A stretch of DNA of 64,000 bases from Pseudonocardia alaniniphila (GCF_022524485.1 NZ_JAKXMK010000031.1:1-64000); one strand, 5' to 3'. Numbered from the stretch's first letter, positions 53,931 through 63,123 are shown. Program-made: numbers and translations. The notes: generated by a model from the sequence alone, not told the origin.

Positions 53931-54620
53931 GTGCTGACCGTGACCTGGAGATCGGCGGGGGCGGACCGCGCGAGCGCGACGCGAGAGATCATTCTGGTCA
54001 CCGCGGAGCGGCTCTTCGCCGAGCACGGGGTGTACGCGGTGTCCAACCGGCAGATCGGCGAGGCCGCGGGCCAGGGCAACACCGCGGCTGTCGGCTACCA
54101 CTTCGGCAGCAAGTTCGATCTCGTGCGCACGATCGTCCGTGGACACACCGCCGACATCGATCGGATCCGAGCGGCGATGGTGGCAGAGACGGCCGGTTCC
54201 ACCGAGGTCCGCGACTGGGTCGCATGCATCGTGCGGCCGATGACCGAGCATCTGGACGCGCTCGGCAGACCCACGTGGTTCGCGCGGTTCAGCGCACAGG
54301 TGATGACCGACCCGGCACTTCGGAAGATCATGTCCGAGGAGGCGCTGACGTCTCCGTCACTCGTCGAGGCCCTTGACGGGCTCAACGGCTGTCTGCCCGC
54401 GCTGCACCCCGAGGTACGCGCCGAACGCGGCGACATGGTGCGGCAGCTCATGGTGCACATTCCCGCCGAGCGCGAACGCGCACTCGCCGACGGCACCTCG
54501 ACCCCCCGCGCCACCTGGCGCGCCACCGCCACCGGGCTGATCGATGCGATTGCCGGCATCTGGTTGGCGCCGAGCACCCCGCCCGCGGGTGACGTGGCGG
54601 TCGAGGACTCGGCGCGCTGA
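53931..54620 (+). CDS. TetR/AcrR family transcriptional regulator
   Basis: The 229-residue product has the HTH ATREIILVTAERLFAEHGVYAVSNRQIGEAAGQGNTAAVGYHFGSKFDLV (about 16-64), with the GNTAAVGYHF recognition region seen in efflux-pump regulators. A C-terminal domain (MTEHLDALGRPTWFARFSAQVM) follows. It starts at GTG 53931 or GTG 53940. It is divergent from the DHA2 transporter gene, which it likely represses. Confidence 0.9.
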   Translation: MLTVTWRSAGADRASATREIILVTAERLFAEHGVYAVSNRQIGEAAGQGNTAAVGYHFGSKFDLVRTIVRGHTADIDRIRAAMVAETAGSTEVRDWVACIVRPMTEHLDALGRPTWFARFSAQVMTDPALRKIMSEEALTSPSLVEALDGLNGCLPALHPEVRAERGDMVRQLMVHIPAERERALADGTSTPRATWRATATGLIDAIAGIWLAPSTPPAGDVAVEDSAR

Positions 54621-54659
54621 CCGGGAGCCGGCGGTGGGGCGCGGCCCCCACCTGGGCGG

Positions 54660-55652
54660 ATGGCCCGAGTTAGCCTCGCAGCTGTGCATGTCCAGGAGTT
54701 CTCCGGTGAGGATCTGGAAGGCGTCGCCCGCGGGATGCCGGTGATCATGCAAACGCGTCCGGATTACCGCGGGCGGTTGGCGCTACACGGGCTGGGTCAG
54801 GCCGTCACACTCTCGCGGACGAACTCCGGGGGGACGTTGCGGACCACCCGGACCCCACGGTTGGCCGCGAGAACATCGGGCGGCCACTTGCTGCGCTTCT
54901 GCGTGTATGTGGCCGGTCGGGGCCACGTCCACCAGCACGACCGATTCGCCGAGCTGGCGTCCGGTACCGGAGTGCTGTACGAGGGGGCTCGCCCATGGGA
55001 GCTGTTCTCGTCGGACGAGAGCCAGTGCATGAACCTGCAGTTCTCCCGGGAGTTGCTCCCGCTGCGCACAACTGAGATCACCGAGGCGTGTGCGCGCAGC
55101 GTGGACCCGGCAGGGCCGGCCATGCAGATGTTGACCGGCTATCTCGGTCGGCTGTTCGACGTGGCCGACGAGCTCACCGCGGGCCAGCGGCTGGACGCCG
55201 GGCGAGCTGCGATCGAGCTGCTGGCAATGGTGTTGCGGGACGTCACACCCGCCGTGCCGAGCGGGGACGGGCCTGATGAGGTGTTGCTCGAGATGATGCG
55301 GATGTACGCGCGCGAGCACCTGTCCGATCCGAGCCTGCGGGTCGAGGAGCTGGCGCGGCGCCACCACGTGTCGGTCCGCTACGCCTACAGCCTGTTCGCG
55401 CGGATCGGGACGACGCCGGGTGCGTACCTTCGCCAGGAGCGGCTGCTCGCGGCACGGGTGATGTTGTCCGACCCGAGATGCGCCTGGCTCGGGACGTCGG
55501 ACATCGCGGCTGCCGTCGGGTTCGTCAACCTCAGGACGTTCGAACGGGCCTTCCAGCGGCAGTACGGGATGACACCGGCCGGCTGGCGATGTGAGCACTG
55601 CTGCCCGGGATCCGCTCCCGCAGGCCTGGAACGGGAAATGTTTCCGCGCTGA
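54660..55652 (+). CDS. AraC family transcriptional regulator
   Basis: The 330-residue regulator has an AraC-binding-domain-like N-terminal half (HLLRFCVYVAGRGHVHQHDRFAEL; GTGVLYEGARPWELFSSDE). The C-terminal double HTH (MYAREHLSDPSLRVEELARRHHVSVRYAYSLFARIGTTPGAYLRQERL; SDIAAAVGFVNLRTFERAFQRQYGMTPAGWR) is complete. It lies 39 bases after the TetR gene on the same strand; its target is not evident. Confidence 0.9.
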   Translation: MARVSLAAVHVQEFSGEDLEGVARGMPVIMQTRPDYRGRLALHGLGQAVTLSRTNSGGTLRTTRTPRLAARTSGGHLLRFCVYVAGRGHVHQHDRFAELASGTGVLYEGARPWELFSSDESQCMNLQFSRELLPLRTTEITEACARSVDPAGPAMQMLTGYLGRLFDVADELTAGQRLDAGRAAIELLAMVLRDVTPAVPSGDGPDEVLLEMMRMYAREHLSDPSLRVEELARRHHVSVRYAYSLFARIGTTPGAYLRQERLLAARVMLSDPRCAWLGTSDIAAAVGFVNLRTFERAFQRQYGMTPAGWRCEHCCPGSAPAGLEREMFPR

Positions 55653-55664
55653 GGTTCGGTGCCA

Positions 55665-56150
55665 TCACGCCGAGGACCGGGGGCGGGGCACCAGGGCGGC
55701 CACGATCCGAGCCGTTGCGTCGTCGGCGGACAGCCCCCAGGCCCAGTCGGACTTGTGCAGCCGGAGCGACACGAGGCCGTGTACGCCGACCACAGGAGGA
55801 GCGCTGTGGACAGCGGCGTGTCGGGATCCGTCTCGGCCACCAGTTCGACGAATCGCTTCTGTAGGCGAGGACCGTGCGGGGCTCGCGTCGGCGGCAGATC
55901 GTCCCCGCTCTCGAACAGCAGTTGGTAGGCGCCGGGGTGCGTGAGGCCCCAGCGAACATAGGCCTGACTCGCGATGACGAGGGTGTCGATGTCGTCGGGC
56001 GCGTCTGCGATGGCCCGCTCGATGCTGTCGATCAGGTCGGTGTACTCCGCGTCCAGCACTGCCGAGCGGAGGTCGGGTTCCGAGGGGAAGTGCCAGTACA
56101 CGGCCGATGGTGCGACCTCGCACTTGCGGGCGATCGACCGCAGCGACTCG
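55665..56150 (-). pseudogene. TetR regulator remnant, 5'-truncated and frameshifted
   Basis: One frame begins abruptly near 56150 with ESLRSIARKCEVAPSAVYWHFPSEPDLRS (the second half of a TetR HTH) and runs to TPLSTALLLWSA. A shift near 55790 moves to the frame that ends VHGLVSLRLHKSDWAWGL to the stop at 55665. The first HTH helix and start codon are missing. The break coincides with the start of an SDR fragment on the other strand, so a deletion joined two genes. Confidence 0.75.
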
Positions 56151-56350
56151 AAGCAGTGGCCAAGGAGGTCTGCGGGTTCGGCATCCGCGTGACCATCGTC
56201 GAACCCGGCTCGATGGCCACGTCGCTCGCGTCGTCGATGGCGATTCCGGAGGCGAGCGCACCGTATGCCCCGTTGGTCGCGCCGCTCGCGTCCGCCTACG
56301 CCGGAGGTGCCTCCGTGGGAATCGACCCGGCGCGCGCTGCCGCAGTGCCG
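56147..56350 (+). pseudogene. short-chain dehydrogenase remnant (C-terminal part)
   Basis: The frame from about 56147 reads LEAVAKEVCGFGIRVTIVEP, then SMATSLASSMAIPEASAPYAPL and GGASVGIDPARAAAV, the C-terminal third of a classical SDR. The Rossmann Gly motif, catalytic Ser and YxxxK are absent because the upstream part is replaced by the TetR remnant. The fragment ends shortly before the BioB gene. Confidence 0.7.
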
Positions 56351-56421
56351 GCGGTGCTACCAGAAGCCGGACGGGGCAGGCCCCTTGTCGCCGCCCGCGG
56401 AGTTGACCAAGGTGTTCGGAC

Positions 56422-57483
56422 ATGGACGGCTTCCTCGATGGCCTCACTCGCACGGCGCTCGCCCGCGAGCCGATCCCCCGAGAGGCGGCACTTCGGGTGC
56501 TCGCCGGCGACGACGAACTGCTCGACGTTGTCGGCGCGGGCTCGCGCGTGCGTCGCGCGTTCTTCGGTCGCAGGGTGAAGCTCAACACGATCATCAACAT
56601 GAAGAGCGGGCTGTGCCCCGAGGACTGCAGCTACTGCTCGCAGCGGCTGGGCTCGGAGGCGGAGATCCTCAAGTACTCCTGGATCGACCCGCACGACGCG
56701 GCGGGTATCGCCGACCGCGCCGTGCGCGCGGGCGCCAAGCGGGTGTGCCTGGTCACGAGCGGCCGGGGGCCGGGTGAGCGCGACGTCGCCCGCATCGAGC
56801 GCACGATCGGCGCCATCAAGGCCGACCAGCCCGACGTCGAGGTGTGCGTCTGCCTCGGGCTGCTCTCGGACGGGCAGGCCGACCGGCTGCGGGCGGCGGG
56901 TGCGCACGCCTACAGCCACAACCTGAACACCAGCGAGGAACGCTACGGCGAGATCTGCTCCACGCACACGTTCGCCGACCGGGTCGACACGGTGCGCCGG
57001 GCCACCGCCGCCGGCCTCTCTCCGTGCTCCGGGGCGATCTTCGGGATGGGGGAGTCGGATGACGACGTGCTCGACCTCGCCTACGCACTCCGCGACCTCG
57101 ACCCCGACTCTGTTCCGGTCAACTTCCTGATCCCGTTCGCCGGCACCCCACTGGCAGAGCGCTGGGAACTCACGCCGGAGCGCTGCCTGCGCATCCTCGC
57201 GCTCTTCCGTTTCGTGTTCCCCGACGTCGAGGTCCGGCTCGCCGGCGGCCGCGAGATCCATCTGCGGAGCATGCAGTCGCTGGCTCTGCACCTGGCCAAC
57301 TCGATCTTCCTCGGTGACTACCTCACGAGCGAGGGCCAGGCCGGCCCGGACGACCGGCAGATGATCGCTGACGCCGGGTTCACCGTCGAAGGGCTGGAGG
57401 AACAGAGCCTGCCGGATGCCCGCCACGACCTCGTCGTGCTGCGGCGGCGGGGCGCCGGCACCGATCTGCCCGCGAACGCCTGA
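56422..57483 (+). CDS. bioB: biotin synthase
   Basis: The 353-residue radical SAM enzyme has the cluster motif C65-P-E-D-C69-S-Y-C72 in KSGLCPEDCSYCSQRLGSEAE, then LVTSGRGPGERDV, CLGLLSDGQADRLRAAGAHAYSHNLNTSEERY, PCSGAIFGMGE and the [2Fe-2S]-site Arg region VEVRLAGGREIHLRSMQSLAL. It inserts sulfur into dethiobiotin. No other bio gene is nearby. Its upstream region is formed by the SDR remnant, so its promoter may have been acquired through that rearrangement (inference). Confidence 0.93.
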   Translation: MDGFLDGLTRTALAREPIPREAALRVLAGDDELLDVVGAGSRVRRAFFGRRVKLNTIINMKSGLCPEDCSYCSQRLGSEAEILKYSWIDPHDAAGIADRAVRAGAKRVCLVTSGRGPGERDVARIERTIGAIKADQPDVEVCVCLGLLSDGQADRLRAAGAHAYSHNLNTSEERYGEICSTHTFADRVDTVRRATAAGLSPCSGAIFGMGESDDDVLDLAYALRDLDPDSVPVNFLIPFAGTPLAERWELTPERCLRILALFRFVFPDVEVRLAGGREIHLRSMQSLALHLANSIFLGDYLTSEGQAGPDDRQMIADAGFTVEGLEEQSLPDARHDLVVLRRRGAGTDLPANA

Positions 57484-57496
57484 TACGAGCCGCGGA

Positions 57497-58990
57497 TCAG
57501 AACAGCTCGAAGTACTCGCGGTGCTCCCAGTCGGTGACGTCGTTGACGTAGGTCTTCGGGTCGGGGTTCTCGACGAGCCACGCCTCGTAGCGGCTGATCT
57601 CGCTGCGCTTCATGGTGACCAGGTAGTCGATGAAGACGCTGCCGAACTCCTTGCGGTAGAAGTCGTCGGCGGCCAGCACGTCGACCGCCTCGGCCAGCGT
57701 GGTCGGCAGGCGGGCAACGTCCTCCGCGTAGGGATCCTCGCTGATCGGCCCCGGCGAGATCTCGCCGACGATTCCGTCGAGCCCGGCCGCGGCCTGGGCG
57801 GCGAGGTACAGATACGGGTTGGCCGCTGCCTCGCCGACCCGATTCTCCACGTGCGACGCCTGGTCACCGGGCGCGCTGATCACGCGCATCATGGCGGCGC
57901 GGTTGTCCTTCGCCCAGGCAAGCCGGTCCGGCGCGAGTGAGTAGGGGCGCCGGCGGCGGTACCCGTTGACGGTCGGCGTGGTGAACACCGACGCCGCGCG
58001 ACCGTGCGCCAGCGTGCCCCCGACGTAGTGCTGCCCGAGCGTCGACAGCGCCTGCCCCGGCTCGGGAACCATCAGGTTCTGACCGGTGGTGGCATCGGCG
58101 ATGGACGTGTGGAGATGCCAGCCGCTGGCGTAGAAGCCGGCGATGGCCGGCGTGCACATGAACGAGGCCAGGTAGCCGTTGCGCTTGGCGATCTGCTTGG
58201 TCGCCATCTTGAAAAGACTCGCCGTGTCGGCCACGGCGAGACCCTCCAGGACGTCGAAGGTGGTCTCCACCTGGCCCGGCGCCCACTCGTCATCGAAGGT
58301 GCGCAGGGGGAGTCCCATGGCCGTGACCGCGTCCCGGATCGGGGCGAGCGCATCGTCGATCTCGTCGAGATGGTCGAGGAGGAGGTAGTTGTAGCCCCGC
58401 GCCACCGGTGCCACCACGGGTGGGTCCGCGGGAGTGCCGGGGCCACCCATCGAGCCCGTGTCGAGCAGGTCGTCGACGACACGGGTCAGGTACCACTCGA
58501 TCTCGATCCCGGCGACGATCGCGAGGTTGCGTTCGGCCAGGCGGTTCAGAGTCCGTTTGAGGATCGTCCGCGGTGCGAGGGGAAATGCCATGCCATTGGT
58601 CTGGTACAGATCCGCGAAGACGACCGCGGTGTGCGACGCCCATGGCAGAACGGTGAAAGTCCCTGGATCGGGCACGGCGGTGACATTCGGACTGCCCCCG
58701 AAACCGTCGATCTCCAAACCTCCGTCCGGGGTGAACGGGTCCAGCACGATGGTGTTGGCCGAGTCCAGGATGAACGGCGCCATCGTGATCTCGCTGCCGG
58801 CCTCGAGTGCCCCGAAGTACGCCGGACGCGTCAGCGCCTTCCCTCGCAGCAGGCCGTACTGGTCGGGCCAGACGAGCCGGACCACGTCGATGCCGTGCTG
58901 CTCGACCAGCTTCCTCGACCGAGCGGCCGCCTCCACCTGGTCGGGCGAGTAGAGGCCGTGCCGTTCGATGAACGGGGAAGTGGTGGGCAT
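57497..58990 (-). CDS. glutamine synthetase family protein (gamma-glutamyl-amine ligase-like)
   Basis: The 497-residue protein has the GS beta-grasp N-terminus (VVRLVWPDQYGLLRGKALTRPAYFGALEAG) and catalytic barrel motifs: AGIEIEWYLTR (Glu ligands), EWAPGQVETTF, GWHLHTSI, RRPYSLAPDRLAWAKDNR, and ENRVGEAAANPYLYLAAQ. It departs from GlnA in length and in the flavodoxin-like flap region, so it may ligate glutamate to an amine other than ammonia, as in polyamine or ethanolamine use. ATG 58990 has AAAGG 6 bases upstream (ATG 58996 does not). It is divergent from a LysR gene. Confidence 0.85.
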   Translation of the reverse strand: MPTTSPFIERHGLYSPDQVEAAARSRKLVEQHGIDVVRLVWPDQYGLLRGKALTRPAYFGALEAGSEITMAPFILDSANTIVLDPFTPDGGLEIDGFGGSPNVTAVPDPGTFTVLPWASHTAVVFADLYQTNGMAFPLAPRTILKRTLNRLAERNLAIVAGIEIEWYLTRVVDDLLDTGSMGGPGTPADPPVVAPVARGYNYLLLDHLDEIDDALAPIRDAVTAMGLPLRTFDDEWAPGQVETTFDVLEGLAVADTASLFKMATKQIAKRNGYLASFMCTPAIAGFYASGWHLHTSIADATTGQNLMVPEPGQALSTLGQHYVGGTLAHGRAASVFTTPTVNGYRRRRPYSLAPDRLAWAKDNRAAMMRVISAPGDQASHVENRVGEAAANPYLYLAAQAAAGLDGIVGEISPGPISEDPYAEDVARLPTTLAEAVDVLAADDFYRKEFGSVFIDYLVTMKRSEISRYEAWLVENPDPKTYVNDVTDWEHREYFELF

Positions 58991-59158
58991 GGTCATCCTT
59001 TGCCGGAGTTGTTGTTGCGGGAATCCTCGGGATGAATCGGTCGAATTCGCCAGGAAGGTGGTTCGAGGCGAGCCTCCCTCTATTATCGGCTGATCTGTGA
59101 TCGATGAGAAATGCGGATCCCAGCTACCGGCCATCGAGGATCGTGCTAACAAGGGGTG

Positions 59159-60049
59159 ATGGAACTCCGGCATCTCGCGGCGTTCACCGCCGTCGCCGAG
59201 GAGGGAAGCTTCACCGCCGCTGCGAGGCGTTTGCACATGGTGCAATCCGCGGTCTCGGCGACGGTGCGCGCGCTCGAGCGCGAGCTGGACGTGCGGCTGT
59301 TCGACCGGACCCCGCACCGCGTCCAGCTCACCTCGGCCGGCCGGCTGTTGCTGCCCGAGGCGCGGCGCACGTTGGCCGCGGCCGCCGCTGCTCGCGACGT
59401 GATCGCCCAGGCGCACGGCGGGCTGCGGGGCACGGTGCGGCTGGGGATCCTGCAGTGGCACCGGGGCTTCAGCCTGCCGCGGCTCATCGCGGAGTTCCGC
59501 GCGGAGCATCCGCACGTCGAGATCGAGTTGCACCGCGGCGACAGCACCAGCCACGTCGCGGCGCTGCACAAGGGGCAGCTGGACCTGGCGTTCCTCGCCG
59601 TGGACCCTGACGTCGCCCCGGGCCTGTCGCTCCTTCGCCTGGTCGGGGACACGATGGCGGTGGTCACCTCACCGGACCATCGCCTCGCGGGCCGGACCTG
59701 CGTCGACCTCGCCGCGACCGCCGACGAGCCGTTCGCCGAGACCCCGCCGACGTGGGGCCTGCGCATGTCCAACGACCGCGCCTTCCGCGCGGCCGGTGTC
59801 GAGCGCAGGGTCGCTTTCGAGGTCGCCGATGTCGCGACCGTGCTCGACTTCGTCCGCTGCGGACTGGCCGTGGCGATCGTGCCCTCGTGGGTGCTCGATT
59901 CGACGTCGGGTGTGTGCGCGATGCCGATACGAAGCGGTGCCCCGGTGCTCACGATCTCGCTCGCTACGGTCGCCCAGCGGGATGTGCCGGCACCTTGCCG
60001 GGCCTTGATGTCCACCGCCTGGCGGCTGGCCGGCGGCACTCCTGACTGA
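59159..60049 (+). CDS. LysR family transcriptional regulator
   Basis: The 296-residue product begins MELRHLAAFTAVAEEGSFTAAARRLHMVQSAVSATVRALERELDVRLFDR, a canonical LysR HTH. The substrate-binding domain has GTVRLGILQWHRGFSLPRLIAEFRAEHPHVEIEL and RCGLAVAIVPSW. It may control the divergent glutamine-synthetase-like gene (168-base gap) or the convergent amidase operon. Confidence 0.92.
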   Translation: MELRHLAAFTAVAEEGSFTAAARRLHMVQSAVSATVRALERELDVRLFDRTPHRVQLTSAGRLLLPEARRTLAAAAAARDVIAQAHGGLRGTVRLGILQWHRGFSLPRLIAEFRAEHPHVEIELHRGDSTSHVAALHKGQLDLAFLAVDPDVAPGLSLLRLVGDTMAVVTSPDHRLAGRTCVDLAATADEPFAETPPTWGLRMSNDRAFRAAGVERRVAFEVADVATVLDFVRCGLAVAIVPSWVLDSTSGVCAMPIRSGAPVLTISLATVAQRDVPAPCRALMSTAWRLAGGTPD

Positions 60050-60054
60050 TGCGG

Positions 60055-61469
60055 TCAGTTCCGGGTGGCCGTGCCGGTGCGCGTTGCGAGCAGTGACATG
60101 TCGAAGCCGATCAGGCGTTCCACGGCCTCGGCCACGGCTAGCAGCCCGTAGTCGTCGTGGACCTGCCCGACGAGTTGGAATCCCATCGGCACCCCCTCGG
60201 CCGCGAGCCCCATGGGCAGGCTGACGGCCGGATGACCGGACTGATTGATCACCGACGTGTTGTGGATCAACTCCAACACGTCGGGCGTCTGAACGTCCGC
60301 GATACGCGGCGGCACTATCGGCAGTGTGGGCATGGCGAGTATGTCGACGGCGTCGATGGCCCGGCGTAAGGCCTCGATCACCAGTCTGCGGGCCCGCAGC
60401 GCACGGATGTAGTCCTGGGCGAGCACGTATTGCCCGGCCATCAGTTGGTGTCGCAGATCCGGCGAATACAGCTCGGGGCACGCGTCCAGTGTCGGCTGAT
60501 GGAAGACGTAGGCCTCGACGAACAGCGGGAGCAGCAGCAGCGGCGCGAGGTGACCGATGTCCATCGGCACGGGCGTCGGCGTGGCGCCGTTGCCGGCCAT
60601 CAGGTCGAGCACCGCCCGCGCCGCCGCTTCGACCTGCGGCTCCAGGTCGTCCCAGAACCAGGACTCCGGCACACCAACCCGTAGACCGGCGAGATCGTCG
60701 CGCGGCGGCACCGAGGATGCGGGACGGGCGGAGGAGTGAGGGTCGTCCGGATCCGGGGCGGCCATGACCTGCAGCATCGCCCGCGCATCCGCGACGGAGC
60801 GGGTGAGGGGTCCGAGGTGATCGATGTGCTCGCAGCCGGTCGGGATCAGGCCTCGGAGCGGAACGAGCCCGTGTGTCGGCTTGAACCCGACCAGCCCGCA
60901 GCAGCTCGCCGGAATTCGAATGGAGCCGGCCGCGTCGGTGCCGACGGAGGCATATCCGACGCCGAGCGCAACGCCGGCGGTCGACCCGCCGCTGGAGCCG
61001 CCCGCGATGTGCTCAGGTTGCCACGCGTTGGGGACGGTGCCGTGGAAGGGTTCATCGTCGTGCCACCCAGCGCCAGCTCGTGCAGGTTCGTCTTGCCCAG
61101 CACGATCGCGCCCGCCTGTCTCAGCTGCGTGACGACGGGAGCGTCGGTTGTGGCGACGCGGTCGGCGAACACCGGGGAACCAGCGGTTGTCGGCAACCCG
61201 GCCACATCGATGTTGTCCTTCACGGTGATCGGGACGCCGTGAAGCGGTCCACACGGACCGTCTGTTTCCCAGGCGCGATCAGCTGCGGCCGCAGCCTCGC
61301 GCACTTGCTCTGGCAAAGCGGTGATGAACAGGTTGTACCCGGCGAAGCGTTCACCGCGCTCCAGCGCCGCCCCCGTGACCTCCACCGCACTCAGCTCGCC
61401 GGCGGCCAACGCGCGCCGAACCTCGACCAGAGACAAGTCCGCCACGACATCGCCTCGCCCCGCCGTCAT
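60055..61469 (-). pseudogene. amidase signature protein with an apparent one-base deletion
   Basis: Translation from ATG 61469 gives the amidase N-terminus, with the Lys motif GVPITVKDNIDVAGLPTTAG and AIVLGKTNLHELALGGTTMN. The rest of the protein continues in another frame from FHGTVPNAWQPEHIAGGSSG (cis-Ser and Ser motif GTDAAGSIRIPASCCGLVGF) to the stop at 60055. The break is at a G run (61048-61050 on the plus strand); one extra base there would restore about 471 residues. Both catalytic halves are intact, so a sequencing error in the homopolymer is as likely as a true mutation. It overlaps the small AtzG-like gene by 4 bp. Confidence 0.8.
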
Positions 61470-61648
61470 TTCCGGCCGCCCGCCGCCAGCACCAACGCGT
61501 TGGAAACCTCTCCGAGCGGCAGAGCCCGCAGCGCTGCGACCGTTCGTGAGTTCTGCCGGACGTAGGGAAGCAAGGCGTCGAGTACGTCGTCCGGGTGCTC
61601 CTTTCCGAGGAACAGTTTCTCGACTCTGCGCAGATCCTCGCGTTCCAT
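61466..61648 (-). CDS. GatC/AtzG-like small subunit of the amidase (DUF4089-like)
   Basis: The 60-residue protein (MEREDLRRVEKLFLGKEHPD to NSRTVAALRALPLGEVSNAL) resembles the short helical AtzG/DUF4089 partners that wrap around AtzE-type amidases, as GatC does with GatA. AAGGA lies 6 bases before ATG 61648. The 4-bp overlap with the amidase gene supports a complex. The sequence is short, so the family match is moderate. Confidence 0.55.
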   Translation of the reverse strand: MEREDLRRVEKLFLGKEHPDDVLDALLPYVRQNSRTVAALRALPLGEVSNALVLAAGGRK

Positions 61649-61684
61649 GTCGTGTCCTTGTCGTTGGGCGGTGAGTCCCGAGGG

Positions 61685-62953
61685 TCAGACGAGGAAGAAG
61701 ACGGTCTCGTCGTTGCCCTGCAGGGTGATGTCGAAGCGGTAGCGGGTGGTCGGGCTGCTGGGTTCGGGATGGGCGAGCAGTGTGTGCCGGCGGTCGGCGG
61801 AAACAGCAGCGAGGACGGGATCGGTGGCGTTGCCGGACGGGTCGTCGGCGAGGTAGACGCGGGTGATGACACGGTCGTTGAGTCCGGACGTGAACAGCGA
61901 CAGCGCGATGTGCGGCGCCGCGTCGGCGCTGGTGGGGGTGCGTCGGGGTCGTGCGGTGCGCAGCCGGTAGTGGCCGCTGGACCCGGTGCTGGTGCGGGTG
62001 AAGTGACCGTTGCTGGTGGCACCGGGATCGGGTTGCCAGGTTTCGATCATGGCGTAGGGAACGGGTTTGCGTGCGCCGTCGTAGATCGTGCCGGTGAGTT
62101 CGATGGCGGTGGGGTCGTTCTCGGGGGCGGAGTTGTGCCAGTGCGACCGCAGGAGCGCGGGAGCGAAGAACGGTCCGATGGTTTGTGGTGGTGTCTGCCA
62201 GGCGTCGGCCGATGCCCCCGTGTGGGGGCCATGCTCGGCGGGCGGGTCGGGGACGTCGGGCAGCACGATGTCGAAGCGATAGCCGCGGGCCCAGCCGTTC
62301 TCGCCGATGGCGTGGTCGAGTCGGCTGATGAGGTGGGATCGCTGTGGTTCGGGGGCGGCTTGCACGACGGAGTCTTCGCGCAGGAGGGGGTCGCCGGGGA
62401 AGTACATCTGAGTGATCAGGCGTTGGTTGAAAGTGGTACCCATGATCGAGAAGTGGATATGGGGTGGGCGCCAGGCGTCGCATCGGAGATCCGAGCGGTG
62501 GCTGCCGGGCATGATCGTGGTGAAGCGGTACCAGCCGTTGGTGTCGGTGAGGCAGCGTCCGGTGCCGGTGAAGTTGGGATCGAGTGGGGCGTCGTAGTGG
62601 TCGGCGGGGGCGGCGTAGCGCCCGGCGGAGTTGGCCTGCCAGATCTCCACCAGGTTGCGGGTGATCGGGCGGCCACCGGCGTCCAGGACCTGGCCGCTGA
62701 CCACGATGCGTTCGCCGATCGGAGTGCCGGCGCATTGATGGGTGAGGACGTGCTCGGAGTCGCCGATCGGGCCGAAACCTGTGATCGGCCCGGTCGTCTC
62801 GGTGGCCGGGTCGAGAAGCCGGACGAGCGCGTGCATCGGTGCACGACCGAGCGTCGGGGCATATACCGGTGCGAAACAAGGGAGAGATCCGGTGTTGCCG
62901 TCCTGCGGTCGGCGCTGCCGGCCATCGCCAGGATCGATTTCGTCCCGTCGCAA
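61685..62953 (-). CDS. fused protocatechuate 3,4-dioxygenase-like protein (beta-alpha fusion)
   Basis: The 422-residue protein joins a PcaH-like half (YAPTLGRAP; VEIWQANSAGRYAAP; DPNFTGTGRCLTDTNG; WRPPHIHFSIMG; ITQMYFPGDPLL; YRFDIVLPDVP) to a PcaG-like half (TPPQTIGPFFAP; GTIYDGARKPVPYAMIETWQ; DRVITRVYLADDP). Fe ligands Y113, H165 and H167 are in place. The position of the axial Tyr447 of the Pseudomonas enzyme is His152, at exactly the expected spacing (Y113+39, H165-13). Family members cleave protocatechuate between its hydroxyls using Fe(III). It starts at TTG 62953; ATG 62836 would remove conserved residues. It is 36 bases from the AtzG-like gene. Confidence 0.85.
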   Translation of the reverse strand: MRRDEIDPGDGRQRRPQDGNTGSLPCFAPVYAPTLGRAPMHALVRLLDPATETTGPITGFGPIGDSEHVLTHQCAGTPIGERIVVSGQVLDAGGRPITRNLVEIWQANSAGRYAAPADHYDAPLDPNFTGTGRCLTDTNGWYRFTTIMPGSHRSDLRCDAWRPPHIHFSIMGTTFNQRLITQMYFPGDPLLREDSVVQAAPEPQRSHLISRLDHAIGENGWARGYRFDIVLPDVPDPPAEHGPHTGASADAWQTPPQTIGPFFAPALLRSHWHNSAPENDPTAIELTGTIYDGARKPVPYAMIETWQPDPGATSNGHFTRTSTGSSGHYRLRTARPRRTPTSADAAPHIALSLFTSGLNDRVITRVYLADDPSGNATDPVLAAVSADRRHTLLAHPEPSSPTTRYRFDITLQGNDETVFFLV

Positions 62954-63009
62954 TTTCTACCTCGCTTATCAGTGTCTGGAGCGTGCGAAAGGCGTGGCGC
63001 GTCCGTGAT

Positions 63010-63123
63010 CTAACGGTGCCGGGCGAGACTCACGGTCGCGGGCTCCTTGGAGCGCGCCCGCCAGATATCGGTAAAATGGTTGCGGGCTGTGGCGTACAAC
63101 CACGCCCGGCGAATGGCGCTCAT
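63010..63123 (-). pseudogene. scrap of an ECF sigma factor region 2
   Basis: A 37-codon frame starting with ATG overlapping the LLM stop by 4 bp reads MSAIRRAWLYATARNHFTDI and then WRARSKEP before a TAG at 63010. The RAWLYATARNHFTDIWR block is typical of the region 2.4 helix of ECF sigma-70 factors, but region 4 and the start of region 2 are missing. It is probably a remnant; translation could still occur through coupling. Confidence 0.45.
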
